Below, piece by piece: positions 53,082-62,297 of a stretch of 64,000 bases of DNA (the first letter of the stretch is position 1; the number at the start of each line of letters is the position of its first letter). This DNA comes from Candidatus Aminicenantes bacterium UBA2190 (lineage in GTDB: Bacteria; Acidobacteriota; Aminicenantia; UBA2199). The notes under the pieces were generated by a model that searched no databases, had not been told where the DNA came from, and saw only the letters and a list, made by a program, of their open reading frames with translations. The stretch is from contig DCVK01000043.1 in the NCBI GenBank assembly GCA_002335385.1, positions 29,077-93,076 of the forward strand, read 5' to 3'. The translations under genes and the position numbers were made by a program.

Positions 53082-54161
53082 TTATAGATGGGTCGGCGTT
53101 TTGGCATCGATTCTGTGCAGGGTTTCCCTGATGTCGGGCAGGGCCTCATGCAGTGCGTCCACAAGGCCGGGATCAAACGCCTTTCCCCTGAGCGAGGCGA
53201 TCTCGCTCAGCGCCTTCTCCATGGGCCAGCTTTTTTTGTAAGGGCGATCGGAGAGCAGCGCATCGAGGACATCGGAGAGGGCCACGATCCTTCCTGCCAG
53301 CGGAATTTCTTCACCTTTCATCCCCTGCGGATAGCCCTCCCCGTCCCAGCGCTCGTGGTGCGTCAACGCGATGGCGGAAGCGGTCTTCATCAGGGGGCTG
53401 TTGTGTCCCGCCAGCAGTTCGGCGCCGATGGTGGTATGCGTTTTCATGATTTCTCTTTCCTTTGTGTTCAGCCTTCCCGATTTGAGGAGGATGGAGTCGG
53501 GGATGCCGATTTTCCCGATGTCATGCATGGGGCTGGAAGCCAGGATGATATCCTGCATCTCGTGAGGAAGATGTGCGGCACGAGCCAGGCAGGCGGAGTA
53601 GTGGCCGATGTGCAGGATGTGCAGGCCGGTTCCCTTGTCGCGATACTCCGCGGCCTGCCCCAACCGGTGAATGATCTCCAGACGGGTCTCCATGAGTTCC
53701 CGGGTCCGTTCCCGGACCTTTTGCTCCAGGACCTGGTTCTGATCCTTCAAGTCGGTATACAGCAGGCGCACCTCCAGGATGTTGCGGATGCGGTTGACCA
53801 CCTCCACCTGATCGAAGGGCTTCGTCAGGAAATCCTTGGCACCGCATTCCAACGCTTTCAAGCGCGTAGGCTGCGTGATGTCGGCAGTCAGCATCAAGAT
53901 GGGGATGTAATCCCCCTCGTTCAAAGCCGCCCGCAGGGCGGCCAGCACTTCAAATCCATTCAGGTACGGCATATGGAGGTCAAGAAGAAGGATGTCGGGG
54001 CAGAAGGCGTGGTACAGGTCCAGCACTTGGCGCGGATCTCCAGTGGAGAGGAAATTAGCGTGGCCGGCGGCGGCGAGGATTTTCTCCAGCAGGAGAACGT
54101 TGGATCGCTCGTCGTCCACGATCAGGATCCTGGCGTTCTGGATTCGCGTCAGATCGATCAT
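53082..54161 (-). CDS. Response regulator with HD-GYP domain
   Basis: A 359-residue two-domain protein. Receiver: ILIVDDERSN, phospho-acceptor Asp in DILLLDLHMPYLNGFEVL, switch Lys in DFLTKPFDQ. A coiled coil links to the HD-GYP output: HDIGKIGIPDSILLK and HHERWDGEGYPQGMKGEEIPLAGRIVALSDVLDAL. All hallmark residues are intact, so it is predicted to hydrolyse cyclic di-GMP when phosphorylated. Its ATG overlaps the stop of the hybrid kinase (ATGA), strongly suggesting a dedicated partner. Confidence 0.95.
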   Translation of the reverse strand: MIDLTRIQNARILIVDDERSNVLLLEKILAAAGHANFLSTGDPRQVLDLYHAFCPDILLLDLHMPYLNGFEVLAALRAALNEGDYIPILMLTADITQPTRLKALECGAKDFLTKPFDQVEVVNRIRNILEVRLLYTDLKDQNQVLEQKVRERTRELMETRLEIIHRLGQAAEYRDKGTGLHILHIGHYSACLARAAHLPHEMQDIILASSPMHDIGKIGIPDSILLKSGRLNTKEREIMKTHTTIGAELLAGHNSPLMKTASAIALTHHERWDGEGYPQGMKGEEIPLAGRIVALSDVLDALLSDRPYKKSWPMEKALSEIASLRGKAFDPGLVDALHEALPDIRETLHRIDAKTPTHL

Positions 54162-57100
54162 GACATCTCCTCCGTGGGGCGATCCAGGAACCTATCGATG
54201 GTTTTGAGGAACAACGGAATGTCCAGGGGCTTGGTCAGATAGTGCGCGGCACCGGCCTGCATCATGGAGTCGATCTCGACGGGCATGGCGCTGGCACTCA
54301 CGATCAGCACGGGGATGGAGCGGGTAAGCGGGTCTTCTTTGAGCTTGCGACAGACCTCCTGGCCTTTGATGTCGGGCAGGTGGATGTCCAGCAGGATAAT
54401 GTCGGGACGGTGCATTCGGGCCAGCTCGAGTCCCAGGGTTCCTTGCGGCGCGGAAAGGAGCCGGAGGCCGGGGCGGCGATCCATAATGTGCTGAACAAGG
54501 GCCAGGTTGGCCAGATCGTCCTCGATGTACAGAACCGTATGCTCCTTTCCGGTCACGGTGGAGCCTGGGGTTGAAGAGTCCGGGATGGAAGAGGATCGCG
54601 CCTGGCTCGTCCCAGTACTCATGGGCAAGTCGATGAAAAAGCAGGATCCCAGGCTCGGTGTGCTGGTGAAGCCCAGGAATCCCCCCATGACTTCCGTAAG
54701 CTTGCGCGAGATCGTGAGCCCGATGCCGGAGCCCTCCACCAGCATCCGCTCGGCTCCCAGGCGATAGAAAGGCTCGAATATCATTGCCTGCTGATCCAAG
54801 GGGATGCCCGGGCCCGTGTCGAGGACGCTCAAGCGCAGCTGGCGGTCCGGACGCTCCGCCAGCTCTATCGTGACCAGACCTTCCTCGCGATTGTATTTCA
54901 GCGCATTGGACAGCAGATTGAGCAGAACCTGTTTGAGGCGATGGGGATCCGCCAGCACCTGGTAGGCCGGCGTGGCCGGAACCCTGTTCGTGATGAGGAT
55001 GCGGCGAGCCTTGGCCAGAGGCTGGATCATGGACACGGTTTCGCTTACCAAAGGCGCCACCGTCACGGGTTCGGTTGAAAGCATCAGGCGGCCCGATTCG
55101 ATGCGGGCCAAGTCCAGCACTTCATTGATGAGGCTGAGGAGATGCCGTCCGCCCCTGAGGATATGGTGCAGGCTTTCGCGGTGCGACGCCGAAAGCGGAT
55201 CCCGCTCGTCGGATTCCATTAATTGGGCAAAACCCAATATGGAGTTCATCGGGGTCCGCAATTCGTGGCTCATCCGGGACAGGAACTCGGATTTGGCATG
55301 GTTGGCCTGCTCCGCGTCCGTCCGGGCAGCCACCAGCGCCTCCTCGGCGGCTTTGATTTTGCTGATATCGGAATCGATGGCCACCAGTTTTGTCAAATTC
55401 CCGGCATCATCAAAAATGGGAGTCAGGGTGGTTTGCAGCCACTTTTTCTCTCCAGCCGCATTCGTAATATGGGATTCATATTGAACCGATCTCTTTTCTT
55501 GAATGGAAGCAGTTAGAAGATTTTTTATATCCGGATTGGAACTGGCCCTAAGGATATTGACCCCTAGTTTTTTAATCAACTCCTCCATGGTTAGACCGGG
55601 CACGCCCTGCATCCGCACACAGCCTTCATTAACCCATTCCAAATTGCCCTGCGCATCCATGATGAATACGGAATTATCGGTTTTACTGGCCACGATGGAA
55701 AGTCTTTTCAATTCTATGTTGGCATTGGCCAGTTGTTCAGTGCGCTGCACAACCAACCGTTCCAACTCCTTCTTTCTGTTTTCCAGTTTATTGGTCCGGA
55801 AGCGAAGAATGCCCAATCCTATAAAAATAAAACCTATGCCAGAGAGCAGGAAAAACCACCAGGTCTGATGGAAAAAGGGTTGTAAGTAAAACTTGAAAAC
55901 AGCCCCCTCTGTGTTCCAGACTCCGTCATTGTTGCAGGCAGTCACTTTGAAGGCATAATGGCCGGGGGGGAGCTTGGTGTAGTACGCGGCTCTCAGGTCG
56001 CCCGCTGCGAGCATGTGCCGATCGATGCCCTGCAATTGATAGCGGAACCTGGCCTTCTCTGCCGCCAGCAAACTCAGCGCCGTGTAATGGAACTCGAATT
56101 TCTCGGTTCCTGGAGGAAAGATCATTTCCGCATGCCGCCCCGTCTTGACTTCTCGTCCTTCCGCGCGAACCTGTTCGATGATCACGGGCGGCGGGATCTC
56201 GTTCTTTTTGATGACCAGCGTTGGATCAATGACGGTCAATCCCTTGATGGTCGGGAACCAAAGGCGGCCGTCGCGGCTTTTCCAGCCGGAGGGCTGCAAT
56301 CCCCCGCAGCACTCCCTGCTTTTCATGCCATCGGTGATGCCGTAGCTTACGGAATGGATCTTGGGGATCTCTCCCAACGCGTATTGCGTGAGCTCATTCT
56401 TGCTGATCTCATAGATCCCCTTGTTGCAACTCATCCAGAGATGCTCTTTCCCGTCCTCCAGGATCTGGAACACCACGTCGTCGAACAGGCCGGCTGAGAC
56501 CGAATAACGGGTGATGCTCCCGGCGGCAAGCCGGTTCAGCCCGCCGCGCGTTCCGATCCAGAGCACTCCGTCCCCGTCCTCGTACAGGGAATAGATGAAA
56601 TTATTGGATAATCCGTCGCGGGTCGTGTAGATCTTGAATACACCGTTCTGCCCCCGATTCAAGCCATGGTTGGTGCCCACCCATAGTGCCCCATGGCGGT
56701 CCAGCAAGATTGCCCTGATCACGTTGTCGGACAGCCCCTGCTCGGTCTTGAAAACCGCGAATTCATTGTTCTTGAATAGATTCAAGCCGTTGCGCGTGCC
56801 CACCCACAGGCTGCCATCACCCCCTTCACAAAGCGATGTGACCGAGTTGTTGGACAAGCCTTCCCTGGTGGTGAAATGGTGGATGAATTTACCATCCTTC
56901 ATGTCGAGCAGGCCGTTTTCCGTTCCCAGCCACAAATTGTCCTTGCTGTCCCTTAAGATCGTCTGGATCGTCTTGCTCGCCTTTTTGTCCGCAAAGGCAA
57001 AATTCTTGAAACTGCCTTTCGCATATTGGCTCAGCCCGCCGTTTTCCGTGCCGATCCACATCGTGCCCTCGGCATCCTCATAAACAGACAATATCAGGTC

Positions 57101-58207
57101 GTCGGCCAATCCGTCGTTGGTGGTGAACGTGATGATCCTGCCGTCCTTAAGCCGGTTCAGCCCGCCGGAACCCGTACCGATCCAAAGGCAGCCCTCGCGG
57201 TCTTCCAAAATGGAATATACCGCGTTCCGCGATAATCCCTCCTTCAGGGCGAAAACGGAGATATTCCCGTCGATCATCCGGTTCAATCCCCCCCCCGAGG
57301 TGCCGATCCACAGGCTGCCTTCCCTGTCTTCATGTAGGGAATAAATAATGTCGTCGGATAATCCGTCCCGGGTCGTATAGACCGTGAATCCGCCATCCTT
57401 CATCAGGGCCAGGCCGTTTTCCGTTCCGATCCAGAAATTCCCCTGGCGATCCGACAGAATCGCCCGCACCGAATCACCCGGCAATCCTTCCTTTCTGGAA
57501 TAATTGGTGAAAATCCCATTCCTCAAGCGGCAGGCACCGCCCCCGATTGTGCCCAGCCAGAGCTCATCGTTGGAATGGACATGGATCGCATAAACCGAAT
57601 TATTTGCCAGCCCATCTCTGGTCGTATAAGTGGTGAACCGGCCATCCTTCAGACGGCTCAACCCGCCCGTTGTGCCAATCCACATGGTCCCTTCTCGATC
57701 CATGTTGATGGCATAGACGAAATCACTCCCCAGGCCATCGGCGGTGCTGTAGTTGACGTATTTTTCCTCCTGCAAATGAATGCAGGTCAAGCCACCGCCC
57801 CGCGTACCCGCCCACAGGGCGCCGTTTCCGTCCTCATACAGGCACATGATGTAATTGTCTTTGAGGGCATCGATCCTGTTCTTGTCGAAAACATGGAAGC
57901 GGACGCCATCGAATCTGGCGATGCCCTCCTGGGTGCCGAGCCACAAGTATCCTTGGCGGGACTGGATGATCGCCTGCAGCGAGTTTTGCGGCAATCCTTG
58001 CTCGGTTTTCCAAACGTCATGGATGTACTGGGAGATGGATTTTGTGGGGTCAATGGCCCAATTCAACATAACTTGAGCAATTAGTACAAAAAAAGCGGCA
58101 ATTTTATAAAAGCAACAACTCATTTTTGCATCGTCCAGCCGGCCAGTGAAAATGAGATTCCGCCTGATTTGTTGAATTAATGGAAGATCCAATTTGCCCA
58201 TGCTCAT
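54158..58207 (-). CDS. Propeller-type hybrid sensor histidine kinase
   Basis: A 1349-residue membrane kinase. An N-terminal hydrophobic segment (about 29-50) precedes 14 two-component-regulator propeller repeats (pattern DGL...V.....D..G.LWIGT..GL.R), enough for two seven-bladed propellers, up to ~residue 670. Then come a Y_Y_Y domain (~699-775), one membrane helix (~783-803), a PAS domain (~850-960), HisKA with the phospho-His in FLSRMSHELRTPMNS (~981), an HATPase with LSNALKYN, DTGPGIP and GSGIGLTIS, and a C-terminal receiver with Asp in DIILLDIHLPD (~1273). No DNA-binding domain. The next gene is an HD-GYP regulator. An internal ATG at 58123 (MSCCFYK...) is an alternative start closer to a signal peptide. 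Less GC-rich than neighbours. Confidence 0.92.
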   Translation of the reverse strand: MSMGKLDLPLIQQIRRNLIFTGRLDDAKMSCCFYKIAAFFVLIAQVMLNWAIDPTKSISQYIHDVWKTEQGLPQNSLQAIIQSRQGYLWLGTQEGIARFDGVRFHVFDKNRIDALKDNYIMCLYEDGNGALWAGTRGGGLTCIHLQEEKYVNYSTADGLGSDFVYAINMDREGTMWIGTTGGLSRLKDGRFTTYTTRDGLANNSVYAIHVHSNDELWLGTIGGGACRLRNGIFTNYSRKEGLPGDSVRAILSDRQGNFWIGTENGLALMKDGGFTVYTTRDGLSDDIIYSLHEDREGSLWIGTSGGGLNRMIDGNISVFALKEGLSRNAVYSILEDREGCLWIGTGSGGLNRLKDGRIITFTTNDGLADDLILSVYEDAEGTMWIGTENGGLSQYAKGSFKNFAFADKKASKTIQTILRDSKDNLWLGTENGLLDMKDGKFIHHFTTREGLSNNSVTSLCEGGDGSLWVGTRNGLNLFKNNEFAVFKTEQGLSDNVIRAILLDRHGALWVGTNHGLNRGQNGVFKIYTTRDGLSNNFIYSLYEDGDGVLWIGTRGGLNRLAAGSITRYSVSAGLFDDVVFQILEDGKEHLWMSCNKGIYEISKNELTQYALGEIPKIHSVSYGITDGMKSRECCGGLQPSGWKSRDGRLWFPTIKGLTVIDPTLVIKKNEIPPPVIIEQVRAEGREVKTGRHAEMIFPPGTEKFEFHYTALSLLAAEKARFRYQLQGIDRHMLAAGDLRAAYYTKLPPGHYAFKVTACNNDGVWNTEGAVFKFYLQPFFHQTWWFFLLSGIGFIFIGLGILRFRTNKLENRKKELERLVVQRTEQLANANIELKRLSIVASKTDNSVFIMDAQGNLEWVNEGCVRMQGVPGLTMEELIKKLGVNILRASSNPDIKNLLTASIQEKRSVQYESHITNAAGEKKWLQTTLTPIFDDAGNLTKLVAIDSDISKIKAAEEALVAARTDAEQANHAKSEFLSRMSHELRTPMNSILGFAQLMESDERDPLSASHRESLHHILRGGRHLLSLINEVLDLARIESGRLMLSTEPVTVAPLVSETVSMIQPLAKARRILITNRVPATPAYQVLADPHRLKQVLLNLLSNALKYNREEGLVTIELAERPDRQLRLSVLDTGPGIPLDQQAMIFEPFYRLGAERMLVEGSGIGLTISRKLTEVMGGFLGFTSTPSLGSCFFIDLPMSTGTSQARSSSIPDSSTPGSTVTGKEHTVLYIEDDLANLALVQHIMDRRPGLRLLSAPQGTLGLELARMHRPDIILLDIHLPDIKGQEVCRKLKEDPLTRSIPVLIVSASAMPVEIDSMMQAGAAHYLTKPLDIPLFLKTIDRFLDRPTEEMS

Positions 58208-58368
58208 ATTTTGCGGGTATTTCTGTTGAATTTCAACGAAAAACGGCTTGCGCTGTCAGGAGGATCTCCAACAGCAGCATTTATTTGACAAGGTTAAGCC
58301 GGCTTTCCTGACCGGCCTCCCCGTCGGGGACCGCGTCAAGGCGCGGTGGGACAGCTTTCTGGGCCGCG

Positions 58369-59046
58369 CTACCTCTCGAAGGCGTTGCGGACGTACTTGA
58401 CCAGGCGGCGCAGCAGCGAGTCCTTCTTGCCGCCGCGGCGCTTGCGGATGATGGCCTCCTTGGTCTCCTTGAGGCGCAGGTTGATCTCGTTATAGGCGGG
58501 GTTGAGCTGCCGGGTCTTGTCGTAGCACTCGTAGGCGGCGGTGAAATTGCCGGCCTTGAAAAGGTTCTCGGCGGAGTAGAACCAGCCGTCGTCGTAGTTC
58601 GGGTCGCGCTGGGTGGCCTCGGAGAAGTACTTTTCGGCCGCGTAGTAGTTCTTGCGCATCGTCAGGATGATGCCCATGTAGATGAGCAGGAAGACGTTGC
58701 GCTTGTTGATCTTGTAAGCCTCCTGGAATTTCTCGCTGGCCTGCAGGTAGTTGTCCTTGCACAGGGCGTACACGCCCTGGTTGAAGAAGAACTTGCCCAG
58801 CTGGTCCTGGGAAAACATGCTCATCTCCACTTTCATGTCGGCGGCCTGGTAAAGCTTGGTGATCTTCAGGAAGGCCTCGTGCAGGCGGACGAACTCCTCC
58901 TTCAGGATATCCTGGGAAATGAGGATGCGCTGGAACTTGATCTGCAGGGTCCTTTCCAGGTATTTCTCGAGGATCTCCTGGATCGCCGCGCCCTTGCCCA
59001 GGTTGAACAGCCGCAGCAGTTCTTCCAGATATTCCGTGTTCTCCAT
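58369..59046 (-). CDS. TPR-repeat protein
   Basis: A ~225-residue cytoplasmic helical protein. Recognisable TPR units are GKFFFNQGVYALCKDNYLQASEKFQEAYKINKRNV, IYMGIILTMRKNYYAAEKYFSEATQRDPNY and WFYSAENLFKAGNFTAAYECYDKTRQLNPAY; the tail is very basic (IIRKRRGGKKDSLLRRLVKYVRN). A scaffold role is likely, the partner unknown. The ATG at 59046 has AAGGAGA. Last gene of the SPFH-coaE unit. The 161-bp gap before the kinase gene shows only small hairpins. Confidence 0.8.
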   Translation of the reverse strand: MENTEYLEELLRLFNLGKGAAIQEILEKYLERTLQIKFQRILISQDILKEEFVRLHEAFLKITKLYQAADMKVEMSMFSQDQLGKFFFNQGVYALCKDNYLQASEKFQEAYKINKRNVFLLIYMGIILTMRKNYYAAEKYFSEATQRDPNYDDGWFYSAENLFKAGNFTAAYECYDKTRQLNPAYNEINLRLKETKEAIIRKRRGGKKDSLLRRLVKYVRNAFER

Positions 59047-59079
59047 CCCGTCTCTCCTTGGCGGGGATTGTAGCACAAC

Positions 59080-59694
59080 TTATGTCAAATGAAAATCCTT
59101 TTTCAAGAGGTGGAAGACCTCCAGGGTGTTGGCGCGCGTGCTCGCGAAGTCGCCGCTGCTGTCGATGGCGTAATGCGCCGCCTTCAGCTTCTCGCGCAGC
59201 GGGAACTGCGAACGGATGCGCTTCTGCGCTTCAGCCCTGGTCAGGCGGTCGCGTTCCATGGCGCGGCTCAGCTGCACCGTCGCCGAAGAATAGACCACGA
59301 TGACCTTTTCAAAGTCCCGCTGGATGCCCGACTCGAGGAGCAGCGCCGACTCGTAGATCAGGAAGTCGTAGAGGCCCGTCTCCTCGGCGGCGCGGATCTT
59401 CTTCTGGCGCTCCTCGCCGACCAGGGGATGGACGATGGCGTTCACCGCCCGGCGCTTCCCGTAGTCCTCGAAGAGCGCCTGGCTGAACTTCTCCTTGTCC
59501 AGCCCCCCCTGGGCGTCGAGTATGCCGGGACCGAACAGGGTGATGATCTCCTCCAGCACGGGGGAGCCCGGACTGAAGATGATGTTCTTGGCCAGGTCGT
59601 CGGCGCGCATGGTGCAGCAGCCCTGTTCCTGCAGCACCTTCAGGACGAAGGTTTTTCCCGTGCAGAAGCCGCCGGTAAGGCCGATCGCGTGCAT
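59080..59694 (-). CDS. coaE: Dephospho-CoA kinase
   Basis: A 204-residue CoaE, last step of coenzyme A synthesis. P-loop AIGLTGGFCTGKTFVLKVL (Cys in the loop is unusual), MRADDLAKNI, the conserved HPLVGEER, FLIYESALLLESGIQRDFEKVIVVY and RDRLTRAEAQKRIRSQFPLREKLKAAHYAIDSSGD are all in place. It follows the SPFH gene by 9 nt and overlaps nothing; coaD is at 6682, far away. Confidence 0.93.
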   Translation of the reverse strand: MHAIGLTGGFCTGKTFVLKVLQEQGCCTMRADDLAKNIIFSPGSPVLEEIITLFGPGILDAQGGLDKEKFSQALFEDYGKRRAVNAIVHPLVGEERQKKIRAAEETGLYDFLIYESALLLESGIQRDFEKVIVVYSSATVQLSRAMERDRLTRAEAQKRIRSQFPLREKLKAAHYAIDSSGDFASTRANTLEVFHLLKKDFHLT

Positions 59695-59703
59695 GAGCCC
59701 GGT

Positions 59704-60591
59704 CTATTTCTTCTGGCCTTTGAGGAAATCGGAGAAGTTGAAGATGGCGTTCTGGTCGGCGACGATGGCCTGGATGTTGGGCGCCAGCAGCTTGACGTAC
59801 TCGTACTGGACCAGTGACGGGTTCTCGGCCAGGGCCCGCCCCTTCAGGCGCAGCGACTCGGCTTCGCCCTCAGCCTCGATGATCTTGCGCTTCTTCTCCT
59901 GCTCCTGGCGTTCCAGCACGTACTTCATGCGCTGCGCCTCCTGCTGGGCGATCTGCTTGTTCTCGATGGCCTGCTGGAATTCCTTGGAGAACTGGACGTT
60001 GCGCAGCAGCACCTCCTCGAGGGCGATGTAGTTCTTCTTGAACGACGCCCGCAGATTCTCCTCGATCTCGGCCTGGATCTTCAGGCGCTGGCCCGAGTAG
60101 ACGTCGAGCACCGCGTACTCGGAGACGATCATGCGCACGGTCGAGCGCACCTGGGGGCGGACGACCTTGTTGACGAAATCGACGCCCAGGGTGCGGTGCA
60201 GCTTGTCGAGGTGGGCGCCGTCGGGGTGGAAGCGCACCGAGATGTCGAGCAGCACCGTCTGGCCGTCGGCGGTCAGCGCCTGCAGCGAGTCGTCGCCCCG
60301 CATCTCCCCCTCCAGCTGGGCGATGCTCATGGTGTAGGTGCGGGTCTTCATGTCGTAGACTGTGGGCTGCTCGATCAGGGGCACCAGGAAGTAGAAGCCC
60401 TCGTTGGGCGTGACGCGCAGGCTGCCGGTGGCCTTGTTGAAGATCACGGCCTTCTCGCCGGGGTCGATGATGACGTAGACGCGGAACAGAAAAATCAGCA
60501 CGAAAACGACGATGAGCGCCGCCAGGATGGTCTTGCCGATCTTCTTGGTCATATGGCCTCCGTCCTTGAACGCCTGTTTGATGTTTTCCAT
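59704..60591 (-). CDS. SPFH/prohibitin-family membrane protein
   Basis: A 295-residue protein with one N-terminal membrane helix (TILAALIVVFVLIFLFRVYVII) and a prohibitin-like domain (DPGEKAVIFNKATGSL... EGFYFLVPLIEQPTVYDMKTRTYTM ... LTADGQTVLLDISVRFHPDGAHLDKLHRTLG), then a helical segment rich in Glu/Lys/Gln (IENKQIAQQEAQRMKYVLERQEQEKKRKIIEAEGEAESLRLKGRAL) typical for ring or cage assembly (HflC/prohibitin type). Two starts are possible: 60591, 6 nt after a consensus promoter, or 60552, with GGAGG. I favour 60591 by analogy with other first genes here. Confidence 0.9.
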   Translation of the reverse strand: MENIKQAFKDGGHMTKKIGKTILAALIVVFVLIFLFRVYVIIDPGEKAVIFNKATGSLRVTPNEGFYFLVPLIEQPTVYDMKTRTYTMSIAQLEGEMRGDDSLQALTADGQTVLLDISVRFHPDGAHLDKLHRTLGVDFVNKVVRPQVRSTVRMIVSEYAVLDVYSGQRLKIQAEIEENLRASFKKNYIALEEVLLRNVQFSKEFQQAIENKQIAQQEAQRMKYVLERQEQEKKRKIIEAEGEAESLRLKGRALAENPSLVQYEYVKLLAPNIQAIVADQNAIFNFSDFLKGQKK

Positions 60592-60626
60592 GGGAAAAGT
60601 CTAGCCAAGGCGGTTGCCGTTGTCAA
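60589..60626 (-). promoter_or_regulatory. Promoter of the SPFH-coaE-TPR unit (leaderless arrangement)
   Basis: Minus strand TTGACA (60626-60621), 17 bp, TAGACT (60603-60598), 6 nt, ATG (60591). Confidence 0.65.
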
Positions 60627-60729
60627 GGAAGGGCTCGCGCCCGGCGCCCTGTTTCCGCCGGATCGGTCGCCGTATCGGACCTTCGCGAATGCCGGCAGGG
60701 GCTTGCGCTGCCCGTTCCGGGTTCGGCGT

Positions 60730-60756
60730 CAACCTTTTGCCCTCTCTCTGCGTTTA
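60730..60756 (+). promoter_or_regulatory. Candidate ECF-type promoter of the second sigma operon
   Basis: CAACCT (60730-60735), 15 bp, CGTTTA (60751-60756): the CAACC/CGTnnA shape of ECF-dependent promoters. It sits in the 298-bp gap before the sigma gene and would let the sigma factor drive its own operon. Single-site evidence only. Confidence 0.5.
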
Positions 60757-60889
60757 CAAGACGTACGGATCGGATGCGGAGGGCGAACATGGCCGGTCGG
60801 TCGTTGCCGGTTGGGTCGCGGCAGCGATGCAGGACCGGAAGGTCGCCGGGCGTCCCGCGACGCCGAGAAACACTTGGAGTAAGGCGGAC

Positions 60890-61519
60890 GTGAAAGGCCA
60901 AAGGCAGGCAGCAGGCGCTGAAGAAGCGCTGGACATGGAGGAACGCCAAAATGATCTGGAATCGGAGCGCGCTTTGCTCGAGCGGATCGCCGCCGGCGAT
61001 GGCGAGGCCTTCGCCGAGCTGGTGCGACGCTACCAGAAGAAAGTGTTCGCCGTGGGCTACGGCTTCTTCCGCGACCGCGACGAGGCCCTCGATATCGTGC
61101 AGGAGACGTTCATGAGGATCCAAGACAAGATCGGCTCCTTCCGGCCCCAGGGTTCCCTGCAGGCCTGGATCTTCCGCCTGGCCCACAACCTCTGCATCGA
61201 CCGCTACCGCCGGCGCGGCGGCCGTGGCCAGCGCGAATGCGGGCTGGAAGAGGTGCCGGAGCGGGAATTGGCCGTCCATTCCGGCCCCCAGGAAGCCTGG
61301 CGGCAGCAGCGGAGGCAGCAGGCGATCGAGGCGGCGCTCGAGCAGCTTTCGCCGCGGCAGCGTTCGCTGTTCGTGCTGAAGTACCGCCAGGGACTGACGC
61401 TGCAGCAGGCCGCCGGGGTCATGGCGGTCACGCTCGGCACCGCCAAGGCGCTGCATCATCGGGCCCTGGGGCGCCTACGCCGGGAAATGGCGCCTTGGAT
61501 CGGAGGAGAACATGAGTAA
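60890..61519 (+). CDS. ECF-type RNA polymerase sigma factor (2)
   Basis: About 209 residues. Region 2: ERIAAGDGEAFAELVRRYQKKVFAVGYGFFRDRDEALDIVQETFMRIQDKIGSF and LQAWIFRLAHNLCIDRYRRR; region 4: ALEQLSPRQRSLFVLKYRQGLTLQQAAGVMAVTLGTAKALHHRALGRLRREM. The start is uncertain: a GTG at 60890 with AAGG upstream, or an ATG at 60935. The stop overlaps the anti-sigma gene by 8 nt. It heads a four-gene operon. Confidence 0.93.
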   Translation: MKGQRQAAGAEEALDMEERQNDLESERALLERIAAGDGEAFAELVRRYQKKVFAVGYGFFRDRDEALDIVQETFMRIQDKIGSFRPQGSLQAWIFRLAHNLCIDRYRRRGGRGQRECGLEEVPERELAVHSGPQEAWRQQRRQQAIEAALEQLSPRQRSLFVLKYRQGLTLQQAAGVMAVTLGTAKALHHRALGRLRREMAPWIGGEHE

Positions 61520-62297
61520 TTGCAGCCGGATCGCGGCCGACCTGGAGCTCCTGGCCGCAGGCGAGCTCGAGGGGAGGCGGCGACGCCGCGTCGAGCGCCA
61601 TCTGGGCGCCTGTCCGGATTGCCGCCTAGAGCTGGCCGCCTGGCACTCCCTGCTGACGGAGGCCGCCGTCCCGGCGGCCGAGATGGACGCGGCCATGGAA
61701 ACAGTCGACTGGCCGGCGGTCGCCGACCGCATCGTCGCCGGAGCCAAAAAGCGGCACTTCACGGTCCGGCGGCCCGGACCGGTCCTGTCCTGGCCCCGGC
61801 TGGCGGCGGCCGCGGCGCTGGCAACGGTCGTGGGCCTGGGCCTTTTCTTCCTGGGCCAAGCCACGGCGCCGAGGATCGGCGACCATGGCGGGAACGGCGC
61901 GGCGGCCGCCGTGCTGGCGCGCCTGCACGGCGAACTGGCCCGCGAGGAGGCCGGCGCCTACTTGCGCCAGAGCCAGCAGCTGCTGACCGGAGTTCTCAGG
62001 AGCTGCGACGGCGGCGACGTCGCCCCGTGGGAGATGCGCCAGGCGACGGGACAGGCCAGGGAACTGCTGATGAAGAAAAGATATCTCCGCCAGGGCCTTT
62101 CCGCCCTGGAATGGGAGAACGTCCAGCCCGTCAGCGAGCGCATCGACTGGCTGAGCTACGAGCTCCTGCGCCTGGGCGAGGAAGGGTCATGCGCCGACAT
62201 CGCCCGGCTGCAGCGTGAGCTCGGGAACGAGAAGCTGCTGCTCAAGATCCGGCTGCTGCGGGACGAGTTCGCTGCCCGGCCCCGCCTGGAGGTCTGA
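61512..62297 (+). CDS. zf-HC2-type anti-sigma factor
   Basis: A 261-residue membrane protein. The N-terminal anti-sigma zinc domain has RHLGACPDCRLE (HxxxCxxC, with the upstream CSRI Cys) and LLAAGELEGRRRRRVERHL. One membrane helix lies around residues 97-115 (AAAALATVVGLGLFFLGQA); a helical periplasmic domain of ~140 residues follows. It should hold the upstream ECF sigma factor at the membrane until a signal arrives. Overlaps the sigma gene; the next ATG follows the stop directly. Confidence 0.9.
   Translation: MSNCSRIAADLELLAAGELEGRRRRRVERHLGACPDCRLELAAWHSLLTEAAVPAAEMDAAMETVDWPAVADRIVAGAKKRHFTVRRPGPVLSWPRLAAAAALATVVGLGLFFLGQATAPRIGDHGGNGAAAAVLARLHGELAREEAGAYLRQSQQLLTGVLRSCDGGDVAPWEMRQATGQARELLMKKRYLRQGLSALEWENVQPVSERIDWLSYELLRLGEEGSCADIARLQRELGNEKLLLKIRLLRDEFAARPRLEV

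Noticed and set aside
60553..60889. tRNA or small RNA gene in the gap before the second sigma operon
   Set aside because: No cloverleaf or T-loop motif is visible; the gap is explained by two divergent promoters and the leader.
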